Positions 33,351-46,618 are shown, counted from the stretch's first letter. The stretch is 64,000 nucleotides of DNA from Loripinus fragilis (GCA_964019695.1 OZ026515.1:71745644-71809643); one strand, 5' to 3'. The notes: generated by a model from the sequence alone, not told the origin. A program made the numbers and translations.

Positions 33351-36300
33351 AATTTAATATATACATTTTCATAGTTTGTATATAACGAGTCATTATTATG
33401 CAAAGTTTAAAGAAAATCCATGTGTGGGCACAGATGCAAGACCCCCTTTTAAGGCTTGCAAAAGATGTTAATATATGGGGTAACCATAGCTACCCTCATG
33501 CCGGCTTCATTTAGTAGGCTATTCGCTACATTACTGAAAAGAAAAGCTATTTAGACCAGATAGGTCACATTTCCTACTATCTGCATATTGCTTTACAGTA
33601 ACTTAATTAAAAGCATGAAACTGACAATAAATTTAAATGACTTACGCTTGCGTAATTGTTATATACGTTACTTACATTCAAATATATTACTATTGTTTAC
33701 TTGGCCATGGGCTGCCAAAAGACTTGTAGAGGGAGATGTTGTACATTAAGATTTTCTTAGCTACTTTATATATTATAAAATGTCTGTTAGCTTTTGGTGA
33801 ACATGTGCATTTACATGCAAAAGCCAAGTCTAATACATTACCATTAGATAATATATAGTGTTATTACCATTTGCATCGTTTTCAAACATATCGTTATGAT
33901 TGATATTTTAATTAGATGCAGCTTAATAGCAGAATAATAATATTAGTTTAGGCACGTGGAAGTTCTGTTATATACGTTACTTTCTTCTAAAACAATATTT
34001 TTGTGCAATGCTATGTGTATATGCGTTCAAACAGCTAGTAGGTGAAAATGAAATTGACTACCATCTTAGTGCTCAAAATTAGATTGGAAATATTGAAATT
34101 TTAAACATTTAATATAAATGAGATGCAACATCAACAAAATCATATTTGGTATAAAGGAAAAAAAATGAAAATAAAGCACATAAATGCCATCAAGTATACG
34201 TTTTAGGAATCATGTAAATAGGATAATTAATACCTTTTTATTATTCATAATTAAATTGTTTCAAAAAGCTTAAATGATTCTTTAAAATCTGTGTCACTAC
34301 CATGTATTTGCTTCTTTTTATGCATTAAATGGCATTAAATGACAAATACAAGACCTTTTCTTTCACCGCCAACAGCTCAATGAATAAATAAAAAGCACGC
34401 AGTAACATAGTCAGATCCTTCACATATGGTACAAGCCATCAAATATATGCATTTATAAATAGTTATTCATCACAGCAGCTATATATTATAGCAATAAGGC
34501 ACAAAACATACCTTAAAACTCTAAAAAAATGTAAAATATTCCAAGCAGAAGTCCAAATCAAGAAGTGAAACAGTAAAGATACCTTCATCGGTGTCATATG
34601 AAAAAAACAACAACTGAAGTTTGTGGAAATCGTGATGATTTCTGTCTCTGATTTAACACCCGCCTTAGCTATCCTTGGGGTTTTAATATAGTAGTATCTA
34701 CAGCGTGTCTGCTTTGGAAAAAAAATTATTTATGTTGGTACCGTAAATAACAAACATATAAAGATCATTACTTTAATCGTTGTGTTGCCTGGCTCTATAC
34801 GTTTGTGAAGCAATGAAACAGGACAGCATTTATTCTTATTTACCACTTTAATACTTTAGAAACAGACACATGTCTGTTAATGAGTTGGAAAAGCTCCCCT
34901 GCATTGTTAGTATTGTAGACATTTCTAAATGCTTAGACTTCGATAATCAGGACCTTGAGCAAACAACTTTCTAGAATAGGACTTGATTTATTATATATTC
35001 CAGAATGTTTGCAGACGTTTGCTTTTTAGCTATATAGCTTATCAGCATGCGTGATAGAATCTGCTTTAATGTTTGTTTTATTAAGTAGGACACTATTTAT
35101 TTTTTACACTCACAATAAGTAATCATAACAACCGTCATTCAATCCTTAAAACTAACTAATTAATACCCATAAAACATGTACCAACTTGTTAAACGATGCT
35201 TTATTTATAGTATATTGATAGTTCATGTAATAAAAAACGAAATCCATACTTATATGCTACTTTCAAAGAATACTTTCAGATAGTATACTCAACAAATGCT
35301 ATGCTGTATCATACTTACAAATAGTGCAATTGCCAATAGAGACAATTTAACACTATCTGAGATGTATCATGATACTTTTACAAATCGAAAGAAATACAAT
35401 TTATTATGCAGACGATTGATAAAAAAGAGCGACAGACAAATTAAACATGCATACATAATATTTGTTGAGTTTATGCATACTTTCTTTGCATAACATGTAA
35501 ATCTATTATTTGCGTAAGTAATGATACTAACTATTGTGCCTTCTCTATTGTCTATATAATTATTATTTTATTAGTACAGTAGATAACTTAATGTATGCCT
35601 TTTTGTCTCTATACCCTGATGTTTTTACAACTCATCTATTATTTAACGCACATAAAAGGAATAAACTAACAGGATTCCTGCAACAGTTTGTTTAAATGGG
35701 GTCCAATGATTGCTATGGTATTATGATAGAACTTAACTTCAGCTATACTAGCACTAATTGCTAAAACTAACTTTGATCTTATGACTGCTATTTTTACTCT
35801 AAGATATTGCTATTCCTATCAACATTCTGATTAACGTAAATACTCTTTTAAGCGGTAATTTAATGCGTCTCAGTTAGATTTGGCTTAAACATTTTCTCTT
35901 TGTTGAAATTTTATAAAGTAAATTTGGTATCATAAATTACAACTGAAGAAATCTAGATTTCTTGGATAAGATCACTGCCTTGCCATGTAAAACCCATTCT
36001 TATGGATGAAATCCCCAGTTTCAACGGCAATAATTCATTTTGAATAACCCATTCAGTTTTAAAGTTTGCATTGCTTTGACAAATTATTAGTAGTGTAAAG
36101 TTAAAAGGACTACCAGTTTCATTAATCAAACAATGAAAGCCATTTAAAAATGAGCTGAAATTAAAGTTCATAGCTAGAATGAATTCAAAAGCCACCTTCT
36201 GAGTTTTGATATATGCATAAATAGACGTGGCTTAAACAATTTGCATAACAGAGCCACACTCTTAAAGAATAAATGATTACAAACACTTATGTTTCCTTAA

Positions 36301-38057
36301 ATTTATGTAATGTAAACAACATTTTTTTTATATATTCATAAAGGAGTGATGCCGTCTAGATTGCCAGCAAACGTCTTCTTTCTATAAGTGAACATGACTA
36401 GGAAATGTCACAATCACAGACTCCTGACTGACCCACTGCGCCTTAAGGAAGGGTCACAGATATCTACAATATAATTAAAGTGAAGCAACCAGCTCTCCTC
36501 CTTGTCAAGATGATTGCTGAACTAGAAACTAATTAGAAAACAAAGGCCCAATACAAAACTCCCACAACCAATAGGAACAATAACAAACAAAGTTTCCAAC
36601 ATCCACACATCATTTCAGAAATTCTTAGATATTTTATCATAAATGAATCTGATTTGATAGAACATATATGTTATTTACTATTTTGTATATTGTGATGAGT
36701 GTTAAAAAGTTCGACACAAAGCTTTGGCTGCTTCTGAATAGCTTATTAAAGTGTTGTGTTTAATTAAAAGAAAAAATGTGCAAATATCTAAATTTGTTTT
36801 AGGTTTTCAGGCTCAGTTGTATATGGAAAAAGGTTGAGACAAATATATAATCATGATATATATTTCGTTTATTTATAGTTATATGTGTTACTTTAGCCAA
36901 TTTGACTGAACAAGCTTAAGGGAATGTATCCTAGTTGAGATGTTGCATCAGACTAATCATTTTATAAGTTTATAAATTGCATAACATAACACAGAAGTAT
37001 AGCAAACAATGTGATTTGTTCTTAAGTCAAGAAGCAATCCATTTCTTAAAAGAAAACTTTACAACCATATAAACAGTCTCCTAATTAGTACTGATAACTT
37101 CTTATTTTGGAAAAAATGCTCTTTTTATGCCTATCAAACACAGCACTCCCCTTTTTAATGAAATAAACTTTCCAGTGATGTATAATTTAAGCTATTAAGC
37201 AATATTTGTTTGTCTTCAATTTTGTTTTATACGTTACATATTGAAAATCGAACAACAAAATTATACTTTACCACAGAAATGTTGTAAAGTATTACTCTAA
37301 AGTCGATGATATCAAAACAATTATCGTAAGGTGTTTAAAAGCTAACAGAAAAAATGCATGCTTATTTTCAAACTTAAGAGGTTCTAAACTTATATAAAGG
37401 TTTATCTATGGTCATCTAATTAAACAGCTTATAATTGACAAAGCACTTATGTTAGAACGTATCTGTTATCAGTTTTGAAATGGTCAGTTAACGCTCTTTT
37501 AAATACATGTTATCCTGAAGTTAAACACAAATTGAAAATTTTGTCAAATGAAGCTTTTTAACATAATATCAATAATTTTAAGGGTATAGTTGAAAAGGTA
37601 ACGTAAATGACATTATAACTGACCCAAACAACTTTTAAAAACATCAATATGTGTAGAGAATAGCATGTTCTTACAGAATGCATAAGTGTTTTGTTCATTT
37701 AAACATTTCAACTTCTACATAAATAGACTTAATTACATATTTCTGTTTTTAAGAAAATGAGGGGTAACGTATTAAACACACTGTTACAGGTATGTTTGCA
37801 AGACTTAAATTGATTGCAATATCTGGTTTCATACTGCCTATACTATGTACTAAAAGATAAAACAAGTGAAAATTCTGCTAAAAATGTGGCATACCTAAAT
37901 GCTTATGTTTGGCATTTTTGAACCATGGCTCCTCTACTACAAGGGAATTCAGGTTCTATTTATAATTTGGTGAAGAATAAATAAGTTGTTTGGGCCGCGC
38001 AAACGTGCGTGCATTTCATATAAAACCTAACCGTATACACACTGAACTCACTTTTAT
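33351..38057. other. Long AT-rich stretch without recognisable genes
   Basis: The only ORFs are 60-80 codons with no motif. No terminal-inverted-repeat element or satellite was noticed. It is unusually free of the palindromic MITEs that crowd the rest of the window. It could be intron or old intergenic DNA. Confidence 0.4.
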
Positions 38058-38228
38058 TAACCCTTAAAGCGCATAATCATAAAATGTTTTTGTCGTTCAC
38101 TAAATTTTTTGAAGTCTCATCGACAAACAGTGTGGAGCAGTCTGATCTGGGTTCACACTGTTTGCATCTATGTTTATGTTAAATAGACATTTTCAGATGC
38201 AGTTACTTGATGGCGTTTTAAGGACTAA
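38058..38228. mobile_element. Family-G MITE, shortened copy
   Basis: Starts TTAACCCTTAAAGCGC. It contains GACAAACAGTGTGG, then GCAGTCTGATCTGGG, then CACACTGTTTGC, and ends near GGCGTTTTAAGGACTAA. Half of the central palindrome is deleted. Confidence 0.7.
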
Positions 38229-39018
38229 AAATGTTTTTTGCGTCAAAACTTAGGTAATGGCGCAAGATGATACACTTACTTTTAAATGAAACCTCGCCTC
38301 ATTTTCAGCTTTTAACCTATGTCTAAGGTTGACCAGTCCTAATTACGCATTCATGAGGTGCCGCTTTTACAGTGACCAAAAAGTCATATAACGTGTTTCA
38401 TAAGGTTATCTTAACCATTGTTAACGTTAAATCCATTTCGGTTATGTATAGTAAGCTTCCAACAATCTGAGCAATAAGTGTAGCTTTACAGACCATCAAC
38501 CAGCATACACATTGTCAAACTACGTGTGTGTCTAATGTCTCACGAGCTGGCCCATATGGGACTGCTTATTGAAATATACACATACAATCGGATGTTGATT
38601 GTGAGCTTTATGGTGGAAACTTGAAGACCAGGGTGAGACGAACGCCATTTTCTGCGACATCTCATCTAGGTCTGCACTGTTTGCTAATGTCATAGGCATA
38701 ATGAACGAGTTTACCTGTTTTACGACTAAATCCTGCACAGTCCGATGCACAACAACTACATTGCAAAATTAAATGTTGTTTTAAAACTCTTAGATCGATT
38801 CATCAATCTTTATTTCTCATAAATTAAAGTGAGAAACTTTCTTACCTAATACTTAATTAATCTTTAAACGTGTCAGTGAAAAATGTCAAGTATAAATTGA
38901 ATTAGTCTGGGCCAGCTTGTTAACCTTGCGTTTTTGTCTAATTACCCATTGTTCTCGCACATTCTAGCTGCTTTATCCACTATGAGGGGTGGTGTTTAAC
39001 TTTTCCATACTAGTGCAA
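38229..39018. other. Unassigned
   Basis: A 72-codon minus-strand ORF (38532-38750) has no recognisable feature. Confidence 0.35.
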
Positions 39019-39254
39019 GACCTGAAGCTATAAAACTTTTTTTCATGCTCACTCAACTGAGCACAAAATTTATCCTGCTTATAAATGTTAAAATGCCAAC
39101 AATTGTTGGCATTTCAATATTTATTAGCATGATAAATAAAACTTCTGAGTGACTTTCAGCAAGAAACTTCTTTTTTTAGTTTTTGTGAGCAGTTGAAATT
39201 TCGTGCTCAGTCGAGTTGAGCATGAAAACAGTTTTATAACCTCGAGGTCAGGTC
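39019..39254. mobile_element. GAGGTTATAAAA foldback family, complete copy (F3)
   Basis: The left end GACCTGAAGCTATAAAAC pairs with the right end GTTTTATAACCTCGAGGTC plus AGGTC. The inner CATGCTCACTCAACTGAG pairs with CTCAGTCGAGTTGAGCATG, and AATTGTTGGCATTT lies within. At 236 bp it is the reference copy in this window. Confidence 0.82.
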
Positions 39255-39463
39255 TTGATGAGAAACATTTCCATGTGGCGTCCCATCACAGTCTATAGTA
39301 TTTTAAAAGCGTCTCTTTTTGGAAGCTTTTGGGCATATATATATATAGGAGGGTCTGGGTGAGAGAATTAAGGGACCTGATTGATCGCTATTATTGCATA
39401 AAATTACGAGATAATCGCCAAAATTCGCGAAAAATATGCGACTATGTTTTGTCACCATTTCAC

Positions 39464-39884
39464 AGTTAGCTCGTGTTTGGAAGAGCGATTAACGGATCAG
39501 CTGTCTTAAAATGTAGCATCGAGAGGTCCGGCTACTGCAGTTGCACCTATAGTTTATCATGTCTCGTTGACTGAGGCCCGGAACGAGTGCATTTAAGGTA
39601 CCACAGCCGTGCATCATTAGCACATGGATTGCCTTGTTAATACATGGGTTTGTGCTCGTTGAAAAATGATTGTTAAAAGCGTGTGACACGGATTTTATTC
39701 CATAATCTTCATTATTGCATAAAATCCATACCGCGCGCTTTTAACAGCCACAAAACCATATAGTAACAAGGCAATTCGCGTGCTGTTAATTCACGGGTTT
39801 GGTACCTTAAATGCACTCGTTCTTGGCAGCAACATTTTCGACGGATAGCTGATCCGTTTATCGCTAACATGGAACACGAATCAG
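39464..39884. mobile_element. Foldback element with ~200-bp inverted arms
   Basis: The arms share, from the outside in: CTCGTGTT / AACACGA, GATTAACGGATCAGCT / AGCTGATCCGTTTATC, GAGTGCATTTAAGGTACC and its complement, TTGCCTTGTTA, and GTTAAAAGCG, meeting near an AATCTTCATTATTG centre. It is almost wholly arm, with little loop. A CAGTAAAACC-family copy begins at its right edge. Confidence 0.8.
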
Positions 39885-40045
39885 TAAAGCCTGTCTTAAA
39901 CGGCCACTCAAAAAGAAGACCAAAAATTGGTTTTCAAGACCGAATATCGCTTAATGCAGGTCAACAGTATTGCAGAATGCCCAAGAGAGCATTCTGCAAT
40001 ACTCTCGTCCTTCATTAAGTAAACATTTGTCTTTGTCTATTTTGT
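39882..40045. mobile_element. CAGTAAAACC foldback family, right end lost (P4)
   Basis: Starts CAGTAAAGCCTGTCTTAAAC. The central palindrome GCAGAATGCCC/GAGAGCATTCTGCAATAC and CCTTCATTAAG are kept. The terminal GGTTTTACTG arm is missing. Confidence 0.77.
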
Positions 40046-40485
40046 ATTAAAGAAAACGTCCAACCACTAATTGACTGCAAAGAACCTCGCACAGTCAAGA
40101 AAATGCTATTTTCCTCGTGGGGAAGGTAGATAGTTGGTTTAGCCTTCAAACTCTCCGCAAAATAACTTTCCACAATTAAAATTATGAGTTGAAAACACTC
40201 TTTCTGTTATTCAACAGATAACAAAAGTAGAAAAAAAGTTTTTTGAGATGCATTCCATCCTTGATCAAGCCAATCCTTTCGCACGGCATTGTAGTTTTGT
40301 ATTACAGGTAATATATACAAATGGGATGCTTGATCAAGGGCAGGGGGCAGGGGAAGGTAGTTAAGTGACCTGATGAGTTTCGAGCATTTCGACAGCGTGC
40401 GAGCTCCTATATGCATTAATAAAGACTTTAACGATCGCCAGGTCCCGGGAGATGTTAAAATCGAGTGCGAAACCCTTTCGATTAT

Positions 40486-42836
40486 AAGAAGCCCTAAGTT
40501 TTCATCCTTGCGAACGTAAGAAGCCCTAAGTTTTCAGCTTTGCGAACGTAAGAAGCCCTAAGTTTTCAACCTTGCGAACGTAAGAAGCCCTAAGTTTTCA
40601 TCCTTGCGAACGTAAAAAGCCCTAAGTTTCAACCTTCCGAACGTAAGAAGCCCTAAGTATTTAACATTGCGAACGTAAGAAGCCCTAAGTATTCAACCTT
40701 GCGAACACGAGAAGCCTTAAGTTTTCAACCTTGCGAAAAGAATTCCTTAGTTTCCAACCTTGCAAACGTAAGAAGCCCTAAGTTTTCATCCTTGCGAACG
40801 TAAGAAGCCAAAAGTTTCAACCTTGCGAACGTAAGAAGCCCTAAGTTTTCAACCTTGCGAACGTAAGAAGCCCTAAGTTTTCAACCTTGCGAACGTAAGA
40901 AGCCCTATGTTTTCAACCTCGCGAACGTAAGAAGCCCTAAGTTTTCAACCTTGCGAACGTAAGAAGCCCTAAGTTTTCAACCTTGCGAACGTAAGAAGCC
41001 CTAAGTTTTCAACCTTGCGAACGTAAGAAGCCATAAGTTTTCAACCTTGCGAACGCGAGAAGCCTTAAGTTTTCAACCTTGCGAAAAGAATTCCTTAGTT
41101 TTCAACCTTGCAAACGTAAGAAGCCCTAAGTTTTCAACCTTGCAAACGCGAGAAGCCTTAAGTTTTCAAACTTGCGAAAAGAATTCCTTAGTTTTCAACC
41201 TTTCAAACGTAAGAAGCCCTAAGTTTTCAACATTGCGAACGTAAGAAGCCCTAAGTTTTCAACCTTGCGAATGAAAGAAGCTCTAAGTTTTCAACCTTGC
41301 GAACGTAAGAAGCCCTAAGTTTTCAACCTTGCGAACGTAAGAAGCCCTAAGTATTTAACATTGCGAACGTAAGAAGCCCTAAGTATTCAACCTTGCGAAC
41401 GTAAGAAGCCCTAAGTATTCAACCTTGCGAACGCGAGAAGCCTTAAGTTTTCAACCTTGCAAATATAAGAAGCCATAAGTTTTCAACCTTGCAATCGTAA
41501 GAAGCCATAAGTTTTCAACCTTGCAAACGTAGGAAGCCCTAAGTTTTCAACCTTCCGAACGTAAGAAGCCCTAAGTTTTCAACCTTGCGAACGTAAGAAG
41601 CCATAAGTTTTCATCCTTGCGAACGTAAGAAGCCCTAAGTTTTCAACCATGCGAACGTAAGAAGCCCTAAGATTTCAACCTTGAGAACGTAAACAATCCC
41701 TATGTTTTCAACCTTGAATCTCTATTTTTCAACCTTGTGAACGTGAACAACCCCCTATGTTTTCAACTTTGCGAACGTTAAGAATCCGTATGTTTTCAAC
41801 CTTGTGAACGTTAAGAATCCTATGTTTTCAAATTTGCGAACGTTAAGAATCCCTATGTTTTCAACCTTGTGAACGTTAAGAATCCCTATGTTTTCAGCCT
41901 TGTGAACGTTAAGAATCCCTATGTTTTCAGCCTTGTGAACGTTAAGAATCCCTATGTTTTCAGCCTTGTGAACGTTAAGAATCCCTATGTTTTCAACCTT
42001 GTGAACGTTAAGAATCCCTATGTTTTCAACCTTGCGAACGTTAAGAATCCCTATGTTTTCAGCCTTGTGAACGTAAGAAGCCCTAAGTTTTCAACCTTGC
42101 GAACGTAAGAAGTACTAAGGTTTCAACCTTGCGAACGTAAGAAGCCCTAAGTTTTTAACCTTGCGAACGTAAGAAGCCCTAAGTTTTCAACCTTGCGAAC
42201 GTAAGAAGCCCTAAGGTTTCAACCTTGCGAACGTAAGAAGCCCTAAGTTTTTTAACCTTGCGAACGTAAGAAGCCCTAAGTTTTCAACCTTGCGAACGTA
42301 AGAAGCTCTAAGTTTTCAACCTTGCGAATGAAAGAAGCCCTAAGATTTCAACCTTGAGAACGTAAACAATCCCTATGTTTTCAACCTTGAATCTCTATGT
42401 TTAAACCTTGTGAACGTGAACAACCCCCTATGTTTTCAACTTTGCGAACGTTAAGAATCCGTATGTTTTCAACCTTGTTAACGTTTAGAATCCCTATGTT
42501 TTCAACTTTGCGAACGTTAAGAATCCGTATGTTTTCAACCTTGTGAACGTTAAGAATCCCTATGTTTTCAAATTTGCGAACGTTAAGAATCCCTATGTTT
42601 TCAGCCTTGTGAACGTTAAGAATCCCTATGTTTTCAACCTTGCGAACGTTAAGAATCCCTATGTTTTCAACCTTGTGAACGTTAAGAATCCCTATGTATT
42701 CAACCTTGCGAACGTTAAGATTCCCTATGTTTTCAGTCTTGTGAACGTTAAGAAATCTTATGTTTTCAACCTTGTGAACGTAAAGAATCCCTATGTTTTC
42801 AACCTTGTGAACATTAGGAATCCCTAGTAAGGTTTC
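40486..42836 (+). repeat. 32/33-bp minisatellite, about 73 units
   Basis: Two unit types alternate in blocks. The 32-bp type is GCGAACGTAAGAAGCCC plus TAAGTTTTCAACCTT. The 33-bp type is GTGAACGTTAAGAATCCC plus TATGTTTTCAACCTT. The 33-bp blocks (about 41.69-42.08 and 42.36-42.84 kb) keep one frame open and translate to repeated NVKNPYVF-type 11-mers. The 32-bp blocks do not. A stretch near 41671 recurs 673 bp to the right. No start, splice or flanking coding context supports a protein. Confidence 0.96.
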
Positions 42837-43704
42837 AACATCTCCATCCGGACCTGGCGAACGTTAATGCATGAAAGCCCCTTTTTTGCTCAATATAATC
42901 AAAGAAAGATGCGTCTAGCTGAGAGGGAAAATGCATATAAAGAATAGAATTTTCCTCCATAATAAAATACTAATAATATCGGACTTGTGGCTATCTTTAT
43001 TGTCAAACTCACAGTCAATGAATGTTTTCATCAGCATCGGGCCAGTTCGCGTGATCATATGCTAAAGTAATCCGCGCAGCTATCTAGTGGGAAATAGGGC
43101 CAAAAGCTCAGGCTGTGTGGAAACATCACGGATGCGCGGACATGTCTGAGCATTCGCCGGCCAATTTTGTTATCAATACCAAAATCTCGTGTATAAATCG
43201 GCATATGGGTTGCTTTACAAGAGACCGGGACATTGCATACCACGTGGCGATACAGTGACCGAATACCTATACTGGCCCGTATAAAGTATTGTTTCAAAGT
43301 GTCCTTTATGCACGGCTCGACCTATTTCATTATTATTGATGCGTAATTAATTTATAATATTATCCAAAACTATATTCTATTTTTCGCGACCTTCCCGAAT
43401 TGTTCGCCGTCCCTGGGACAATCCATCAAATAGACAAAGCTACGAGAAACAGGATCCCTGTTTTATTTTTGTATCAGAGTCAAGTCACAAGGTAAAATAC
43501 GTCATTATCTGTTTGTCCGTTTATGAAGCCGACGCGAGAAACCCTGCCTTCGGCGTAAATAACCAGGTATTGCTCAAATAGGTCTGCTCATCTGCACGGA
43601 CTATCCAGAATATTTCCCACTCTTATCAATTGGTCCAGTTCATTTCCATATTGAGGGTTGCTAGGTTGTATTTTTCATTTTTATTCAAATCTTTATAGAA
43701 TATT
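42837..43704. other. Unassigned
   Basis: An 80-codon minus-strand ORF (43055-43297) has no recognised family. No repeats noticed. Confidence 0.35.
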
Positions 43705-43815
43705 CTGAAAGCAAACAATGTGGATCCTGATCAGACGCTGCATCTTGCAGCGTCTGATCTGGTCTTCACTGTTTGCTTTTGTCCCACAAAAGGACGCTTA
43801 GCTTATATGGGTTAA
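43705..43815. mobile_element. Family-G MITE, right part
   Basis: GCAAACAATGTGGATCCTG, then the palindrome CAGACGCTGCATCTTGCAGC with GTCTG, then TTCACTGTTTGC, ending in GGGTTAA. Confidence 0.7.
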
Positions 43816-44207
43816 CGACGTTAATTTTTAAAATGTGTTGGTGGTATGAAGGATGACTCCAAATTGAAACATGCTGACTGGGAAAATCGTATGTCTTGAA
43901 CCCTACTGACACAGAGTAGTTTTTTTCTTTGAAATGTCAGTTTAAACTCCTGTCAGGATTCATTCCAGTTTCCCTGAAACTGTCATCTGATTCGTGTGTC
44001 TGTTGACTATTCTGAGCTACCTTGCTACACAAGTATTGAAGCAAACCTATTATTTGCAATAGAGGCCATCAATTCATATATCAGCTGAAGCCCGCGGCGG
44101 AGCAGACAACAGTTGTCGTAATTTTATTTTTTAACATTTTGTCAGACAAAGCTCCCCAGTTGATCAAACCTGCCAGTTAAAAAGGTTTCCCAATTTATCG
44201 GCAGAAA

Positions 44208-44265
44208 CCAGGGCCCAAAACTAAAATGCATCCTTAAAGTTAAGAAAGACTTAAAGACCTATATT
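44208..44265. repeat. Fragment of the 14.45-kb MITE family
   Basis: CCAGGGCCCAAAACTAAAAT, GCATCCTTAAAGTTAAG and AAAGACTTAAAG match the left arm of 14454-14719. Confidence 0.6.
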
Positions 44266-44552
44266 CCTGTCCAATAGAGATCATTAAAGTGTTAACTGAT
44301 TAAGGACAGTTTCAGTATCTCACAGAATTCAAGGGGTATCAAGAGGGGACTTACCTGTATACAACACAATTATCTTCACTAAGATAAATATCAATATTTT
44401 ATCAGAAAGTACCTTTCCCTTCATGGGACCACTTTATTGCTCTCTGTAAGGAAGTCATAATCACCCCATAAAGATTAGCCTTTGATCTGTCTCGAGTGGT
44501 ACCACTTTTAATGTCCAAGAATTTAAGGCTTTGAGTTAATTAATGATTTTAA

Positions 44553-44895
44553 GCAGCGTTTACACTATGACGAATTAACTGAAGCGTTCGCTCTGCGTTT
44601 AAAGATATTTTGACATTCGTTGACACACGCTGGTATACGTTGAAGTTCGTTAGCCCAACTGTTAAAGGTCGTTTTCAGTTCGTTAAAGAACGTTCCGTTC
44701 GTTGTTGATCGCACACAACGTCGAAGAGTTTAGTGCAAACACAACCTTTTTCGACGTATGTCAACGAACTGTCCATATGCAATGTGAACGGTTTGTGCGT
44801 CCGCAGTACGTTAAACGCAATTCGAACGGCGTGTGCGCCCGAAGTACGACAACGGTTCGCTTTCTCAACGGTGTTATTCGTCCAACCAAATTGTG
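44553..44895. repeat. Patch dense in GTTCGT / ACGAAC
   Basis: Many ACGTT, GTTCGTT and CGAACGG words give this patch a CpG density unlike its surroundings. The start CGTTTACACTATGACG looks like a repeat terminus, but no matching right end was found. ORFs on both strands (65-86 codons) are not supported. Confidence 0.4.
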
Positions 44896-45234
44896 GTAAT
44901 TTGTAGGCATTAACTTGAGAAGTCCACGGTACCATCCCTGGAGCTCTTCGATTGAATATAAACTACAAATGTACACGAAAGAGTATAAAGTGATTGTGCC
45001 TTTAAAATCACAAATTTAATAGTAGATAAGATCTGGGACAGACTTGCGCAGTTGTTTGCTTCTTTGACATTTAGTGGCCGAATGGTCACTGGCTCGAGTA
45101 TCATTTCGATCGCCGTTGGTCGTGTCCTTTAGTATATCACATCTGCAGCCCATATTGTAAAATTATACGTACATGCATTCTTTAATTGTAGTAGAGATTC
45201 TAAGTGACTTTTCACTTCAAATCATAATGCAAAT

Positions 45235-45420
45235 GTCCTCTTTGGTATAAAAGCTCCTCAGGACCTTAGAAAAAGACAAATCCAAAGACACAAGACTAAG
45301 TCGTATCTTAAATTCCAAGATGGCCGCCATAGGCCCAGAAACTTTTTGTCATATAAACTATTATGATACATGTTTTCTAGGTAACTGTGGGTCACTGAAG
45401 ACATTTTTAAGTAGAATCAT
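45235..45420 (-). repeat. Dispersed repeat K, copy 2
   Basis: Reverse-complement order of the 30.0-kb copy: AAAAGCTCCTCAGGACC, CCAAAGACACAAG, TCCAAGATGGCCGCC and CTATTATGATACATGTTT. Confidence 0.72.
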
Positions 45421-46147
45421 CTAACTTTTGAACCTTCAGAGGTCAAAATTGGACTATAGTTTGGTTGATAGTGTGTTATTCATGCCAATGAGTATAAATT
45501 ACTACTATCTTTTATTTTGGATGGAGGATAAGCAGCTAGATAAAGGCATAGGAGATTATATTTACTGCATTTGTTATCAAAACAATGTTTGTTTTCGTTC
45601 ATACCATTGTTGCGTGTGTGTGTGTTTTGTTTTGTTTTTCTTAAATTGTGACGACATTTTGTTCCACCCTCGAACTGACTTTGCCCTATCTGAATATATT
45701 TTGTATGTTATAGTTTAAAGTGTTTGCATTCAGATCAGTTCAATTGAGGAATTTTTCGATGTGTTGGTAATGAAAAAAATTCATACATATGAATTTAAAT
45801 ATTAGACGTCTTTTTAGTGACGTCGTCTTTTTCTGACACGAAACAAATATGGGCGACATGATAATTTTAATTATTTACCCCCTAAGATTAGATTTGGTGT
45901 ATTTCGACTGAAATTGGCAGACAAAATGCAGGTAAGTCCTGATCGCAGTAGACTACAATGGACATAACATTTAAATTGCACTGACACAACTGACGCTATT
46001 TTGATGACGTCATAGTTACGTCCAGCCGTGAAACCCAGGTGGGTGACCAGGTGAATTTTATTAGTTGTCGGTTAATGTTTGATCTGGTATAGGTCACCAT
46101 AAATCGGCATCAAATTTGCACGGGAGTCCCGATCGCCCCCGACTACT

Positions 46148-46305
46148 CAGGGCCATAGAAAAAAGAAATATTCAAAGACACAAGTTGTATCGTAATATCC
46201 AAGATGACCGCCAACGGCCATAATCAGGAACAGGCACTACCCATAGCCATGAAACTTTATGTCATAGAAACTATTATGATTCATTATTGGAGGTCACTAA
46301 ACATA
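46148..46305 (-). repeat. Dispersed repeat K, copy 3
   Basis: TTCAAAGACACAAGTTGTAT, TCCAAGATGACCGCC and AACTATTATGATTCATTATT, in the same order as copy 2 and 0.9 kb from it. Confidence 0.68.
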
Positions 46306-46618
46306 TTTTTGGCATTAGTTTTGCTTTTTAGATACGTTTGTTAGGTCATATTGTAATATTATATTACTAAACGTTGCAATTATATAAGTTTATAAAAAAT
46401 AGAGGCATGTTGATAATTAATTTATCATATGACGTCGCGTCTGGGAGTGAAATAACGCCATGCAATAAAATCTGTAAACCACTGGTGGTTTATCGATTTA
46501 CGGGAAACGTTATTACGTCCATAACAACGTTGCGTACATGATGACAAAATCATAACGTTTTTACGCCAGAAATGAGATTTCAAAGTCTTTGTCATATGAT
46601 AAATAGAATCTAACATTC

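Noticed and set aside
41047..42827. Repeat protein with NVKNPYVFSLV units
   Set aside because: Open only where the unit is 33 bp. The array passes into 32-bp units without any start, splice or conserved flank.
44675..44935. 86-codon ORF in the GTTCGT-rich patch
   Set aside because: ORFs overlap on both strands in a word-biased patch. No motif or homologous copy supports either strand.
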